The translations under genes and the position numbers were made by a program. From Verrucomicrobiota bacterium (GTDB lineage Bacteria; Verrucomicrobiota; Verrucomicrobiia; Limisphaerales; JADLHS01): 33,575 nt of DNA. This document shows positions 23,909 through 31,319 of this stretch, piece by piece (the first letter of the stretch is position 1; each line of letters begins with the position of its first letter). Location of the stretch: assembly GCA_013140495.1 (NCBI GenBank), contig JABFSR010000181.1, positions 1 to 33,575 on the forward strand. The letters are read 5' to 3'. The notes under the pieces are model-generated. The model was not told the DNA's origin. It saw nothing but the letters and a program-made list of their open reading frames with translations, and did not search any database.

Positions 23909-25308
23909 ACACGGCAAAGCCAGACGCGGGATTCCTCTCCTCAGTCGGCGACTCCGCGCGTTGGTTTGTGCGTAAGGCGCTGCGGTTTTACTACCCGCGC
24001 ATCGAGGTGGAAGGTCGTGGGCGATTGCCTGCCGGTGGCGCGGTGTTGTTCGTGGCGAATCATCCCAATTCGCTGATGGATCCGGCGGTCATTGGCATTG
24101 CCACGCAGCGACCAGTGCATTTCTTCGCCAAGGCGACTCTCTTCAACGTCCCTGTGTTCGGCGCGCTCATGCAAGCGTTGGGAATGGTGCCGGCCTATCG
24201 CGGCGTGGACGACAAATCCTCGGTGCGCAAGAATCTGGAGACGCTGGATGTAGGCGCGAAGTATCTGTTGAGAGGCGAGGCTGTGGGCATTTTTCCCGAA
24301 GGTAAAACACACGACCGGGAAGGCGTGGAGCAGGTGCGCACCGGCGCGGCACGAATAGCAGCGTCGGCAGTGCAGGGCGGGGTGGCGTTGCAGATCGTTC
24401 CGCTGGGATTGAATTACGAACGCAAGGAACGCTTTCGCAGTTCCATCTGGGTGCGCGTGGGTGAACCGATTGATGCCGCAAGAATATTCCACGAGCACGG
24501 CGACGAAGATCGCAAGGCGATGCGCCATCTCACCGAGGAAATAGATGCGCGCCTGAAGCAGGTCGTCGTGCATGTGGACGAGGAGCGCTGGCAGCCGTTC
24601 CTTGATGAACTTGAGGTGCTGCTCCCGCCTTCTGATGCAGCCGCCCTGGATTCCATTGCCGCGTTGCGCCAGCGCAAAGTCCTTGCCGATGCCATCAATC
24701 ATTTCTTTCGAACCGATCGTTCTCGGGCGGAGGTTGTGGGCCGTTCGTTGGAAGAACATCGTTCTCAAGTGAGCAGTGCGGGTCTGACGGTGGCATCGCC
24801 GGTGTTGCGCCTTGGAATGGCCCGGCTCACGGGGCGACTGCTGATGGACGCGCTACGGATGTTGGTTGGGCTTGGACCCGCACTGGCCGGGACGTTGCAT
24901 CACCTTGTGCCGTTTGTGATCACGCGCGGGATTGTGCAACTCGTAAAACATCCGGGCCGCGCGACGCTGGCGTTGAATCGCCTGATGTTTGGGCTGCCGG
25001 TTTACGGGCTGTGGTATGCGTTCGTGTGGTGGTTGCTGGCGAGATACACCGAGCAGTGGATTGCATGGTTGTGGACGGGGCTCATGCCGTTTGCGGGCGT
25101 TGCCGCGCTGCATTATGCGTGGCGAATGCGCGTCGCCGGTCGCGCCTTGTGGCACGAAGTGAAAATGATTTTCCAACCGGCCCAACTTAGGAAGTTACGA
25201 CACAGTCAACTCAGTGTTCGCCGACAACTTGAGATGTTGCGTGATGAATATCTGACCCGTTCCACGGATGCCAAGCCGCCGTCGAAGACGATGGAGGATG
25301 GAGAATAG
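23905..25308 (+). CDS. PlsC-family acyltransferase with C-terminal membrane region
   Basis: A 467-residue protein. The GTG start at 23905 overlaps the Aas stop codon; an upstream in-frame ATG at 23779 lies inside the aas gene and is rejected. The acyltransferase motifs are NHPNSLMD (His53, Asp58 of NHx4D), the FAKATLF segment, and FPEGKTHD (residues 130-137). The C-terminal part has hydrophobic stretches (PVYGLWYAFVWWLLA, WTGLMPFAGVAALHYAW), so the protein is membrane-bound. It probably acylates glycerophosphate or lysophospholipid. Following a second acyltransferase in Aas, it may take a different acyl position or donor. This split is inference. Confidence 0.9.
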   Translation: MNTAKPDAGFLSSVGDSARWFVRKALRFYYPRIEVEGRGRLPAGGAVLFVANHPNSLMDPAVIGIATQRPVHFFAKATLFNVPVFGALMQALGMVPAYRGVDDKSSVRKNLETLDVGAKYLLRGEAVGIFPEGKTHDREGVEQVRTGAARIAASAVQGGVALQIVPLGLNYERKERFRSSIWVRVGEPIDAARIFHEHGDEDRKAMRHLTEEIDARLKQVVVHVDEERWQPFLDELEVLLPPSDAAALDSIAALRQRKVLADAINHFFRTDRSRAEVVGRSLEEHRSQVSSAGLTVASPVLRLGMARLTGRLLMDALRMLVGLGPALAGTLHHLVPFVITRGIVQLVKHPGRATLALNRLMFGLPVYGLWYAFVWWLLARYTEQWIAWLWTGLMPFAGVAALHYAWRMRVAGRALWHEVKMIFQPAQLRKLRHSQLSVRRQLEMLRDEYLTRSTDAKPPSKTMEDGE

Positions 25309-25356
25309 AAGCTGGCGACGACTACGTTGACGGATCAAACTTGTGCTCAAAACAAC

Positions 25357-26808
25357 ATGACTCAATCGCAACCAGAACCAATTGGCTGGCGCAAGGCGGT
25401 GGTGCTCGCGCTGGTTGCGGTGGTGTGTTTTCACGCGGCATACACGCCGGCGAAATCAGGGTTGTTGGCGTTTGGCATCGTCGGCTACGTGGCGTGTCTG
25501 GTTCAGCTCGCACGGCTGCGGACGACACGACAATCATTCTACACAGGGCTGGCGTTGGGGTTCGCGTGTTTCGCGCCACAACTAGAATGTTTCTGGCGCA
25601 TCTTTGGCCCGGCGGCGATTGCGTTGTGGCTGGTGCTGGCGTTTTGGATTGCTCTGTTTCTCTCGCTCGCGCACCTCGCGTTGGCCCGGTTCGGATTAAG
25701 GCGCGGCGCTTTGCTCGTGCCGATTCTGTGGACGAGCCTTGAGTATTTTCGAAGCGAACTTTACTACCTGAAATTCTCGTGGCTGAACGTGGGGTATGCG
25801 TTTGCGGAATTGTCAATCTGTCCGTGGGATGTTGTCGGAGTTTATGGAGTCGGACTTGCAACTGCCGCCTGGTCCAGCCTGTTTCTGGCAATTTCAGCGA
25901 GGAGGGTTTTCCTCTATACTTCTGTAACGGTCGCCGCCTTGGTTGTCGTTCCGCACCTTATCTTCGGCACGGCCAAAATCAAACGACCTGGCCCCGACTT
26001 GCGCGTCGCCGGCGTCCAACTGGAATTTCCTGCCCCGAGCCAAATGATTCAAGCGTTGGATCGGGTTGTGGCTGACGACAAACGGCTCATTGAAAATCAT
26101 GCCGGAGGTCGGCCCATCGCAAATCTAAGCCTCATCGTTCTGAGCGAATACACGCTCGACGGAGAACCGACGGAGGAGTTGAAGGATTGGTGTCGTGCGA
26201 ATCAAAAGTTTCTTATCGTTGGCGGCAAGGATTCTTCGCCGGGTTCGAACTACTACAACACCGCGTTTGTCATCAGCACCAATGGCGAGGTGGTTTTCAA
26301 ACAGGTCAAGAGCGTGCCGATCCAGTTTTTCAAAGACGGCTTGCCCGCGCCGGAACAGAAAGTTTGGGAATCGCCGTGGGGCAAGATCGGCATCTGCATC
26401 TGTTACGACCTGAGCTACACACGCGTGACGGACGAACTCGTGCGGCAGGGCGCGCAGATGTTGATCGTGCCGACAATGGATGTGGCGGAATGGGGGCAGC
26501 ATCAACATGAGTTGCACGCGCGCGTGGCGCCGGTGCGTGCGGCTGAATATGGCATCCCAATTTTCCGCCTTGCCAGTTCGGGTATCTCACAAGGCGTAAA
26601 CAAATCCGGATGGGTTCAATCCAGCGCGCCGTTTCCGGGTGAGGGCGAGGTGATTGTGTTCGGCGCAGTGTTGCCGAAAGGCGGTGGGTCTTTGCCGTTG
26701 GACCGCTATCTTGCGCCGGTATGCGTCGGCGTAACCGGGTTGTTCATCTCGTGGCTAGCCGTGGGAACTTTCGTCAAATCACCCCGGTTTCGTCGCCATT
26801 CAGGATGA
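25357..26808 (+). CDS. lnt: Apolipoprotein N-acyltransferase-like protein (Lnt)
   Basis: A 483-residue protein with about six N-terminal membrane helices (residues 10-205), then a periplasmic nitrilase-fold domain from DLRVAGVQLEFPAP. The nitrilase triad is Glu264 (VLSEYTLDG), Lys315 or Lys318 (VVFKQVKSVP) and Cys349 (GICICYDLSY). Lnt transfers the sn-1 acyl chain of a phospholipid to the N-terminal Cys of lipoproteins and releases lysophospholipid. The usual VPFGE segment is VPIQFF here, so it is a divergent member; a different C-N hydrolase-type N-acyltransferase is the alternative. Start ATG at 25357 is preferred over a TTG at 25327. It follows the acyltransferase gene by 48 bp. Its 3' end overlaps the convergent kinase gene by 35 bp. 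Confidence 0.9.
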   Translation: MTQSQPEPIGWRKAVVLALVAVVCFHAAYTPAKSGLLAFGIVGYVACLVQLARLRTTRQSFYTGLALGFACFAPQLECFWRIFGPAAIALWLVLAFWIALFLSLAHLALARFGLRRGALLVPILWTSLEYFRSELYYLKFSWLNVGYAFAELSICPWDVVGVYGVGLATAAWSSLFLAISARRVFLYTSVTVAALVVVPHLIFGTAKIKRPGPDLRVAGVQLEFPAPSQMIQALDRVVADDKRLIENHAGGRPIANLSLIVLSEYTLDGEPTEELKDWCRANQKFLIVGGKDSSPGSNYYNTAFVISTNGEVVFKQVKSVPIQFFKDGLPAPEQKVWESPWGKIGICICYDLSYTRVTDELVRQGAQMLIVPTMDVAEWGQHQHELHARVAPVRAAEYGIPIFRLASSGISQGVNKSGWVQSSAPFPGEGEVIVFGAVLPKGGGSLPLDRYLAPVCVGVTGLFISWLAVGTFVKSPRFRRHSG

Positions 26809-28585
26809 AGTAAAACTCGCTGCCCTTGCCGGGTTCGCTGCGCACACCGACCCGACCACCATGGGCCACGACGATTTCGCGCGCTATGGAAAGGCCGAGG
26901 CCGACGCCGCGTTTTTTCTGTCCGGGCACGCGGAAGAATCGGTCGAAGATCAGTCCTTGGTACTGTTCCGGAATTCCCGTGCCCTCGTCCTTTACGCTGA
27001 ATTGCACGCTTCCATCTGTAAGGGCAGAGGCGTTGATCTCGATTTTTCCGCTCGGCGGCGAATGTTTGACGGCGTTGGATATAAAGTTGTGAAACACGGG
27101 GCCAATCTGCTGACGATCCACCAGCACTTTCGGCAGTGATGGTCCGATTTCGCAGGCAAGTTTCAACCCTTGGTCGGTGATGGTGCGCTGCACTTCATCG
27201 CGGATGGAGTGGACGAGGTCGGAAGGGCTGACGCTTTCCAATGCGAGTGAGGATGCGCCGGCTTCAAGTCGTGCTATGTCGAGCAATGCGTCGAGCATCT
27301 TGAGCAGGCGCTCGGAATCCTTGCGGGCGGTTTCGAGAAGTTCCTCCTGCTTTTTGTTGAGCGAGCCCAGGCTTTTTTCGAGAAGGAGATGATGCACCAT
27401 GCGCACGCTGGTGAGCGGTGTCTTGAGTTCGTGGCTTACGGTGTTGACGAGATTGGTCTTGGCGTCGTCAAGCAGCCGGAAACGGGTGACATCGTGCAAC
27501 ACCACGGCCACACCCACGGGTTTTGTGTCTGCTTCGCGCACCATGTGAATGCGTGGCAGGAAGGATTTTTCCTCGCCCTTTACGCGGAACGTCAGCACTT
27601 CCTTGAAGCTGTCCGGAAGAAAGTCCTTGCCGCTGTGCAAAACCTCGTCGGCGGCGGCGTGCAAGCGTGGCGGGAGTCCGCTGTCCAATCCCAACTGCGC
27701 GCCCAATTCCTGCGCCGCGCGATTTTTGAGTTCAATACGCCCCATGCGGTCAATGATGAAGATCGGGTCTGAGAAGGAGGCCAACGCCGCCTCCATTGTG
27801 CGGTGCAGGCGGACGATCTGTTCTGTGGTGCCTTCGCGGTAGAGGTTCAACTGCGCGGCCATGTTGTTGAACGTGGTGGCAAGTTCGCCCAGCTCGTCGC
27901 TGGAGAGAACGGGCACGGTGAGGTTGAGTTTGCCCTGGCCGATTTCGCGCGCGGCGTTTGTCAGGGTCTGGATGGGGCGCAGGATGGCCTTGCCGAGCTT
28001 GTAGCTGGCGAAAAAGGAGATGAAAACCGCCACCACAAGTCCGGCGATCATGAAGCTGCTGAGGGAACGGGTGACGTGCTGGATTTGTTTTCCCGTGGTA
28101 ACAATGTTGTCCTGGTTGGCGATCCGGATCTGCTCAATGAGCGAACTCATCATCGGTGTGCGTGTGACGATTTCGTCGTCGTAAATCTGTCTTCGCTGTC
28201 GAGGGCCGAAGGAGTTCAAAATGCCGGAGCCGGAGATTCTCAGTTCGGTGAAATTGGTACTCAGCTGTGTCAACAGTAGCGAGCGATCTGCCATGACTTC
28301 GTTGGCCTTGAGGTTACGCAGATTTTCCTCAAAGACGCCGAAATTGGCCTCGAACATCTGGCGCGCGGTGATGGCGTCGCTGTTGATTGCGCGTTGGAGG
28401 GCCGTGTCCATGCGCGAAAGCGCCAGGCCCATGCTCGCGGCGGCGGAGGCGCTGTTGTAATTGTTGGTCACCGTCCGGTTGACCTCGCTCGCCAGTCGTG
28501 AGAACAGGATGATGGCGTACACCCCGACGGCCACCAGCAGTCCCACGAAGGGAATCAGGTTGAGAAAAATGCGGGTGCGTAACAT
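26774..28585 (-). CDS. Sensor histidine kinase (HAMP-PAS-HisKA-HATPase)
   Basis: A 603-residue kinase. TM1 is at about 8-29, an extracytoplasmic sensor region of about 145 residues rich in helix-forming stretches follows, and TM2 is at about 176-197. A HAMP domain runs to about 250, then a PAS domain (FSDPIFIIDRMGRIELKNRAA, with the C-terminal part ending VVLHDVTRFR). The dimerisation/phosphoacceptor segment is SHELKTPLTS with His385. ATP-binding boxes are ISNAVKH (Asn504), DEGTGIPE and GVGLGLSIA. It probably reports an envelope signal to the response regulator encoded 24 bp upstream in the same operon. Confidence 0.95.
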   Translation of the reverse strand: MLRTRIFLNLIPFVGLLVAVGVYAIILFSRLASEVNRTVTNNYNSASAAASMGLALSRMDTALQRAINSDAITARQMFEANFGVFEENLRNLKANEVMADRSLLLTQLSTNFTELRISGSGILNSFGPRQRRQIYDDEIVTRTPMMSSLIEQIRIANQDNIVTTGKQIQHVTRSLSSFMIAGLVVAVFISFFASYKLGKAILRPIQTLTNAAREIGQGKLNLTVPVLSSDELGELATTFNNMAAQLNLYREGTTEQIVRLHRTMEAALASFSDPIFIIDRMGRIELKNRAAQELGAQLGLDSGLPPRLHAAADEVLHSGKDFLPDSFKEVLTFRVKGEEKSFLPRIHMVREADTKPVGVAVVLHDVTRFRLLDDAKTNLVNTVSHELKTPLTSVRMVHHLLLEKSLGSLNKKQEELLETARKDSERLLKMLDALLDIARLEAGASSLALESVSPSDLVHSIRDEVQRTITDQGLKLACEIGPSLPKVLVDRQQIGPVFHNFISNAVKHSPPSGKIEINASALTDGSVQFSVKDEGTGIPEQYQGLIFDRFFRVPGQKKRGVGLGLSIAREIVVAHGGRVGVRSEPGKGSEFYFILNGDETGVI

Positions 28586-28609
28586 GCGCGGGCGGCGCGG
28601 GTGGCCGGA

Positions 28610-29953
28610 TCAGTTGGCCATCTTCCTTTTTCGCTCGTAGAGCGTCGCGCGGGAAATTCCCAGCATCTGCGCGGCTTCCTCCATCGTCGTCGTTTGCGCG
28701 AGTATGCGTCGGATGTGCTCGTTCTCCACTTGTTCGAGGGTGGTTCTCATGCCCACCTGCACGCTGTTACCCGCAGAGCTCGTGCCGGGTTGACTTAGCT
28801 TGTCGGGCAGATCGGCGGGTTCAATGCGATTGCTGCGGGCAAAAATCACCGCGTGTTCGATTACATTGCGAAGCTCGCGCAAATTTCCGGGCCAGGCATG
28901 GCGTTGTAGTGCGGCCTCGGCTTCGGGGGAGATGCCTTCCAGTTTTTTCCCGCACTGGGCTGCAAAAAACTTCAGGTATGTTTCCGCCATTCGTTTCAAA
29001 TCTCGCGGGCGCTCGCGCAACGGCGGAATGTGGATGGGCACGACGTTGAGCCGGTAGAACAAGTCCTCGCGGAATTGTTTTTCCTTCACGGCGGTTTCGA
29101 GGTTGCGGTTGGTGGCCGCGATGACGCGGACGTTGGCGCGGCGTGTTTTGGATTCGCCGACGCGTTCGTATTCACGCTCCTGAAGCAACCGGAGCAGCTT
29201 GGGCTGGATTTCGAGCGGGAGTTCGCCGATCTCGTCAAGGAACAGCGTGCCGCCGTCCGCCACAGCGACCTTGCCCCAGGAATCGCTGGTCGCGCCGGTG
29301 TAAGCACCCTTCACGCGACCGAACAATTCACTTTCAAGCAGTTCGCCGGAGAGGCTCGGGCAACTGATGGTGACGAAGGCGTTGTCCTTTTGCGCGCTTC
29401 GTTCGTGAACGGCGCGGGCCATGACGGACTTGCCGGTGCCGCTTTCGCCGAGCAACAACACGGAAGCGGGCGTGGAGGCGACGGTGAACGCCAGATGAAA
29501 CGCACGTTCCATTGACGGTTCGACCGTTTCGTGATCAGCAGGCGGGGCGATGGATGAAAGGCGGGATTCGAGATTGGCGACCTTGCCTTCGAGCTGCCGG
29601 GTCTTGCCGACCTTGCGGAGTATCTGGCGGATTTGCTCCGGAGTGAAGGGCTTGGGCAGGTAATCCGTCGCGCCCGCCTTCATTGCTTCCACAGCGCTCT
29701 CGATGGAGGCGAACGCGGTGAAGACGACGATGTCCATGTGGACGTTGCCGCGCAGGAGGTCGGGCAGGAGTTCTATACCGTTTTCGTTGTCGAGTTTCAC
29801 GTCGAGGAACGCGATCTCGAACTGCGCCTTGTCGAGTTCTTTCAACGCCGACGCGCCGTTTCCGACTCCGGTGACTTCATGTCCCAGGCCTTCCAGTAAC
29901 ACCGTCAGAGTACGGCGGATGCTTTCCTCGTCATCAATGATCAATACACGCAT
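28610..29953 (-). CDS. Sigma54-dependent NtrC-family response regulator
   Basis: A 447-residue regulator. The receiver domain (1-115) has phosphoacceptor Asp51 (IAFLDVKL) and Lys101. The AAA+ domain has Walker A GESGTGKS (169-176), the sigma54-contact loop GAYTGA (216-221, the Tyr variant of GAFTGA) and Walker B GTLFLDEIGE (235-244). A C-terminal Fis-type HTH runs EAAQMLGISRATLYERKRKMAN. I chose ATG 29953 because a start at 29977 would be GTG and push the receiver start inward. The kinase gene follows 24 bp downstream. A strong sigma54 promoter lies divergently at 30343-30359, so the FN3 gene beside it is the natural candidate target. Confidence 0.95.
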   Translation of the reverse strand: MRVLIIDDEESIRRTLTVLLEGLGHEVTGVGNGASALKELDKAQFEIAFLDVKLDNENGIELLPDLLRGNVHMDIVVFTAFASIESAVEAMKAGATDYLPKPFTPEQIRQILRKVGKTRQLEGKVANLESRLSSIAPPADHETVEPSMERAFHLAFTVASTPASVLLLGESGTGKSVMARAVHERSAQKDNAFVTISCPSLSGELLESELFGRVKGAYTGATSDSWGKVAVADGGTLFLDEIGELPLEIQPKLLRLLQEREYERVGESKTRRANVRVIAATNRNLETAVKEKQFREDLFYRLNVVPIHIPPLRERPRDLKRMAETYLKFFAAQCGKKLEGISPEAEAALQRHAWPGNLRELRNVIEHAVIFARSNRIEPADLPDKLSQPGTSSAGNSVQVGMRTTLEQVENEHIRRILAQTTTMEEAAQMLGISRATLYERKRKMAN

Positions 29954-30223
29954 GGTTTTTTCCGACTGCGCCCGCACATTCCGAGTCTAGCCGGCGCTGC
30001 GGTGATTGCGAGCATGTTTGCGACCAACATGGAACTGAGGACAAGATTTTCCGAATCTGAACCTTTCGTCTCGTTCTTGTCGTCACTTGGTGGGCATTTT
30101 CGAGAACGAGGACGAGAACAACGACGAGGACGATTTCTTTCCGCCGGTTCAACACATTTTCACAACGCAAAGCCGCTGACTGGAAACCGGTCGTTGCTCG
30201 TCCGGAAACTTCACGACATTTGA

Positions 30224-30244
30224 ATTGGTTGGAGTGCGACCAAT
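30224..30244. promoter_or_regulatory. Candidate enhancer/operator inverted repeat
   Basis: ATTGGT, a 9-nt spacer and ACCAAT form a perfect 6-bp inverted repeat, with partial extension (TTTG-N-ATTGGT / ACCAAT-CAAA). Its centre is about 110 bp upstream of the -24 element of the sigma54 promoter, a usual place for an enhancer-binding protein site. It is a candidate site for the divergent regulator, inferred from position only. Confidence 0.35.
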
Positions 30245-30342
30245 CAAAAAAACTCGCCGTTGCGCAGTCTGGCTTTTCCAAGGCGTTGATTTGCACGCGT
30301 CGAAAATCAACGGAGATGAATCCCCCGCAAACGAATTCGCAA

Positions 30343-30359
30343 CTGGCACTGGCGTTGCT
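30343..30359 (+). promoter_or_regulatory. Sigma54 (-24/-12) promoter
   Basis: CTGGCACTGGCGTTGCT matches the consensus YTGGCACGRNNNTTGCW at every informative position except one (G to T after TGGCAC). The GG at 30345-30346 and the GC at 30357-30358 have the required 10-nt spacing. Predicted transcription would start near 30370 and reach the FN3 gene at 30429. The adjacent divergent gene encodes a sigma54 activator. Confidence 0.65.
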
Positions 30360-30428
30360 AAAGCGCACTTGTGCGAGCCGGAGTGCGTTCCATGTAGGAC
30401 GTGCTTCAGAACCATGTGGTGAATTTTC

Positions 30429-31217
30429 ATGATGTATTTTGTTTCGTGGCGGGCTTGGTTGTTTCGGGCCTTGTTGTCTGTGGTGTTGTGCCTTCCGTTG
30501 ATCTCCGTTGGTGCGGCGCCGTTACGCGCCTGCCCGGTGACATTGAAGTGGGATGCGAGCGCCGACTCAAATGTGGCGGGTTACGCAATTTATTACGGTC
30601 TGGCGAATCAGCCGTCCACAAACCGGATGGACACCGGGCGGACGCAGCAGGCCACGTTCATGAACCTTCAGGCGGGCGTGAGTTATGAGTTTTATGCCGT
30701 GTCCTACGGCGCGACCGGCGCGGAGAGCATGCCGTCAAATGCGCTCCGAATCAGCCCGCCGGCGTTGTCGCGCACTCAATTGACGAAGCAGTTGAACAAG
30801 TGGCGCGTCGCCCTCAAGGCTGCGCCGGGCACGGTGTGCCGCGTGGAGTATGCGGATGCTCCTTCGGGCGCGACGTGGCGAATGTTGACAAACGTAACGG
30901 CCAACACGCTGGGTGATGTGGTGGCTTTGGATTCGGTGATAAACAACGTGGCAGCACGGTATTATCGCGTGGCACTTGCGAGCGCGGCTCCGGTAACAAC
31001 GGGTTTGCAACTCGCAAAACAATCGAACGGCACAATGCGAATCGGTTTGAGCGGGTCGCCGGAAACAACGTGGCGTGTCCAGCGTGCCTCGACTCCGACG
31101 GCGACTCAGTGGACGACGATGGGCAGTGTGACGAACAACGCGGTGGGCGAGGCGGTGTTCACAGATACAACGGCGGCGCAGGCCACCATTCGATTTTATC
31201 GTGCGGTGTCGCCATGA
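30429..31217 (+). CDS. Secreted fibronectin type III domain protein
   Basis: A 262-residue protein with a Sec signal peptide (MMYFVSWRAWLFRALLSVVL then CLPLISVGAA). A fibronectin III domain follows (residues 35-108: VTLKWDASADSNVAGYAIYYG to SNALRISPP). A second beta-rich half has two related modules (GTVCRVEYADAPSGATW and ETTWRVQRASTPTATQW), possibly a duplication. It has no recognised catalytic residue and is probably an extracellular or surface adhesion/scaffold protein. Start is either 30429 or 30432 (ATGATG). A strong terminator follows. A sigma54 promoter lies upstream. Confidence 0.88.
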   Translation: MMYFVSWRAWLFRALLSVVLCLPLISVGAAPLRACPVTLKWDASADSNVAGYAIYYGLANQPSTNRMDTGRTQQATFMNLQAGVSYEFYAVSYGATGAESMPSNALRISPPALSRTQLTKQLNKWRVALKAAPGTVCRVEYADAPSGATWRMLTNVTANTLGDVVALDSVINNVAARYYRVALASAAPVTTGLQLAKQSNGTMRIGLSGSPETTWRVQRASTPTATQWTTMGSVTNNAVGEAVFTDTTAAQATIRFYRAVSP

Positions 31218-31264
31218 GACGAAGTTTTGGGTTCGAGATTTGAGGTGGGGAACGAGGAACGGTG

Positions 31265-31295
31265 AAGAGGCTGGCCTGTGGCCAGCCTCTTTTTT
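31265..31295 (+). terminator. Intrinsic terminator after the FN3 gene
   Basis: AAGAGGCTGGCC and GGCCAGCCTCTT form a 12-bp perfect stem with loop TGT, followed by a run of T to 31295. It lies between convergent genes. The A run on the left arm is short, so it mainly serves the plus-strand gene. Confidence 0.9.
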
Positions 31296-31319
31296 CTGGA
31301 GATGACAATGCTTCGAGAT

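Larger units (their letters stand above)
29978..30428. other. Divergent intergenic region, 451 bp
   Basis: No coding sequence is convincing here, although short frames exist in several phases. It contains a low-complexity purine-rich stretch (30101-30134, repeats of CGAGAACGAG/CGAGGACGA), a likely sigma54 promoter and a candidate upstream site, listed separately. The promoter of the regulator operon probably also lies here, but I could not pick it out. Confidence 0.7.

Noticed and set aside
30002..30428. Short plus-strand and minus-strand frames in the divergent region
   Set aside because: None has a ribosome binding site, signal peptide or domain, and they overlap each other in several phases.
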